Assembly: GCA_009782695.1 (NCBI GenBank)
Contig: WRIO01000114.1
Location: forward strand, 1-5,034
From: Candidatus Cloacimonadota bacterium
Lineage (GTDB): Bacteria; Cloacimonadota; Cloacimonadia; Cloacimonadales; WRIO01
Length of the DNA: 5,034 nt
Reading direction: 5' to 3'
Made by a program: the position numbers and the translations under genes
The notes under the pieces: generated by a model
Databases searched by the model: none
What the model was told of the DNA's origin: nothing
The model's input: only the letters and a program-made list of their open reading frames with translations
In this document: piece by piece, positions 4,291-5,034 of the stretch
Position numbering within the stretch: position 1 is the first letter of the stretch
How the letters are laid out: each line of letters starts with the position of its first letter

Positions 4291-5034
4291 TGAATAGACT
4301 ATTAACAGTTTTAATGATAGTATTCATAGCACAAATGTTGTCTGCACAGATTACTTTGCAGGAAGCAGTGGATATGGCTATCACGAACAACAAAGAACTA
4401 AAAATGGCGAAGGAGGATGTGGACATAGCCCGATACGGTTACAATGATGTTCGGGGGCAGCTATTTCCCCAAATCAACCTGCAAGGCAGCTACACTTTGA
4501 GCAAAAATTACCTGCCAGACACTATCGCAAAAGACACAGAGATAGAAGAAGGTTCTTTGAACGCACAAGTGCAGCTGCAACAATTGCTTTATTCTGGGGG
4601 TAAACTCATAAATGGAATCAAGGCACTTGACAGAGTGAAGGTGTTGCAACAGACTCGCTATGAACTGGAGCTACAAAATATCATCATCGAAGTAGTAAAT
4701 GCCTACTACAACCTGTATTTAGCACAAGAGGGCTTGAATATCCAAAGGCAAGCTCTTCGTAGTGCTGAACAGCATTTTCAAAGGGTGCAAAACCTTTTTG
4801 CTCAGGGTTTGGTGTCTGAATATGAGAAACTCAGAGCAGAGCTCGAGGTGTCGCGTTTGATACCACAAGTGCTAAATTATGAGCATATCGAGAACATCGC
4901 AGGTGAAAATTTCAAAAGGATTACCGGTCTTTCGGGAAATACAACCCTGAACCCTTCTTTGGAAGAGAAAACCTCTCGATTTGTAGATTTTAATATCACA
5001 TTGGACGAGGCACTCGAAACTGCTGAAAGAGACA
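4290..5034 (+). CDS. TolC-family outer-membrane efflux protein, N-terminal part
   Basis: It begins with GTG sharing its first base with the last base of the TetR stop codon and runs off the right edge after 248 codons; complete relatives have about 420-480. Residues 1-19 are a signal peptide with a hydrophobic core (LLTVLMIVFI) and LSA before the probable cleavage at Q20. The mature part starts ITLQEAVDMAITNNKEL, the typical opening of outer-membrane efflux proteins. Then come RGQLFPQINLQGSY (a first beta segment), LQQLLYSGGKLINGI (second beta segment and turn) and long helices at about 115-212 with LQNIIIEVVNAYYNLYLAQE and VSEYEKLRAELEVSR. ITLDEALETAERD at 236-248 is the start of the second structural repeat. 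Such proteins form trimeric channels through the outer membrane and periplasm and work with an adaptor and an inner-membrane pump or with type I secretion. The TetR gene in front favours drug or toxic-compound efflux. Confidence 0.92.
   Translation, partial: MNRLLTVLMIVFIAQMLSAQITLQEAVDMAITNNKELKMAKEDVDIARYGYNDVRGQLFPQINLQGSYTLSKNYLPDTIAKDTEIEEGSLNAQVQLQQLLYSGGKLINGIKALDRVKVLQQTRYELELQNIIIEVVNAYYNLYLAQEGLNIQRQALRSAEQHFQRVQNLFAQGLVSEYEKLRAELEVSRLIPQVLNYEHIENIAGENFKRITGLSGNTTLNPSLEEKTSRFVDFNITLDEALETAERD

Noticed and set aside
3813..4649. Minus-strand open frames opposite the TetR and TolC genes
   Set aside because: They oppose convincing family members on the plus strand and have no start signals of their own.

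Overview
The window is AT-rich bacterial DNA with two divergent gene groups separated by a 613-base non-coding gap. A TolC-type outer-membrane protein and several N-terminal signal sequences point to a Gram-negative (double-membrane) bacterium. The style (ornithine aminotransferase, TPR protein, TetR-TolC efflux start, AT-rich codons) would fit an anaerobic amino-acid-using lineage such as Cloacimonadota or a relative, but that placement is a guess from impression, not a search.

Leftward group (minus strand, 3071 down to 1): an ornithine aminotransferase with an unusual lysine-rich N-terminal extension, a 79-residue protein with two membrane segments, a 428-residue protein made almost wholly of twelve gapless TPR units, and the beginning of an exported protein that starts on TTG and overlaps the TPR gene by 4 bases. 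Gaps of 65 and 56 bases and then an overlap suggest one transcript. A 10-bp hairpin lies just after the aminotransferase stop and may reduce expression of the genes behind it. The last three genes (membrane, TPR, exported) look like an envelope-related set; why they sit behind an aminotransferase is not evident.

The gap (3072-3684) contains no convincing gene but is dense in symmetry. It holds a good minus-strand promoter for the aminotransferase, a 19-bp palindrome, a 63-base imperfect hairpin, a plus-strand TATAAT followed by several foldable stretches, a REP-like repeat, and a 29-bp near-palindrome that is the best operator candidate for the TetR regulator. The 7-mer ATTTGAC/GTCAAAT recurs four times in the gap and once more between two genes of the leftward group.

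Rightward group (plus strand, 3685 to the end): a TetR-family repressor and, coupled to it by a one-base stop/start overlap, a TolC-family outer-membrane efflux protein cut off by the window end after 248 codons. This is the usual opening of a self-regulated multidrug efflux operon, in which an adaptor and an inner-membrane pump would be expected downstream. Nothing here proves a wholly new system. The most unusual items are the basic tail on the aminotransferase and the structured, repeat-rich divergent gap.
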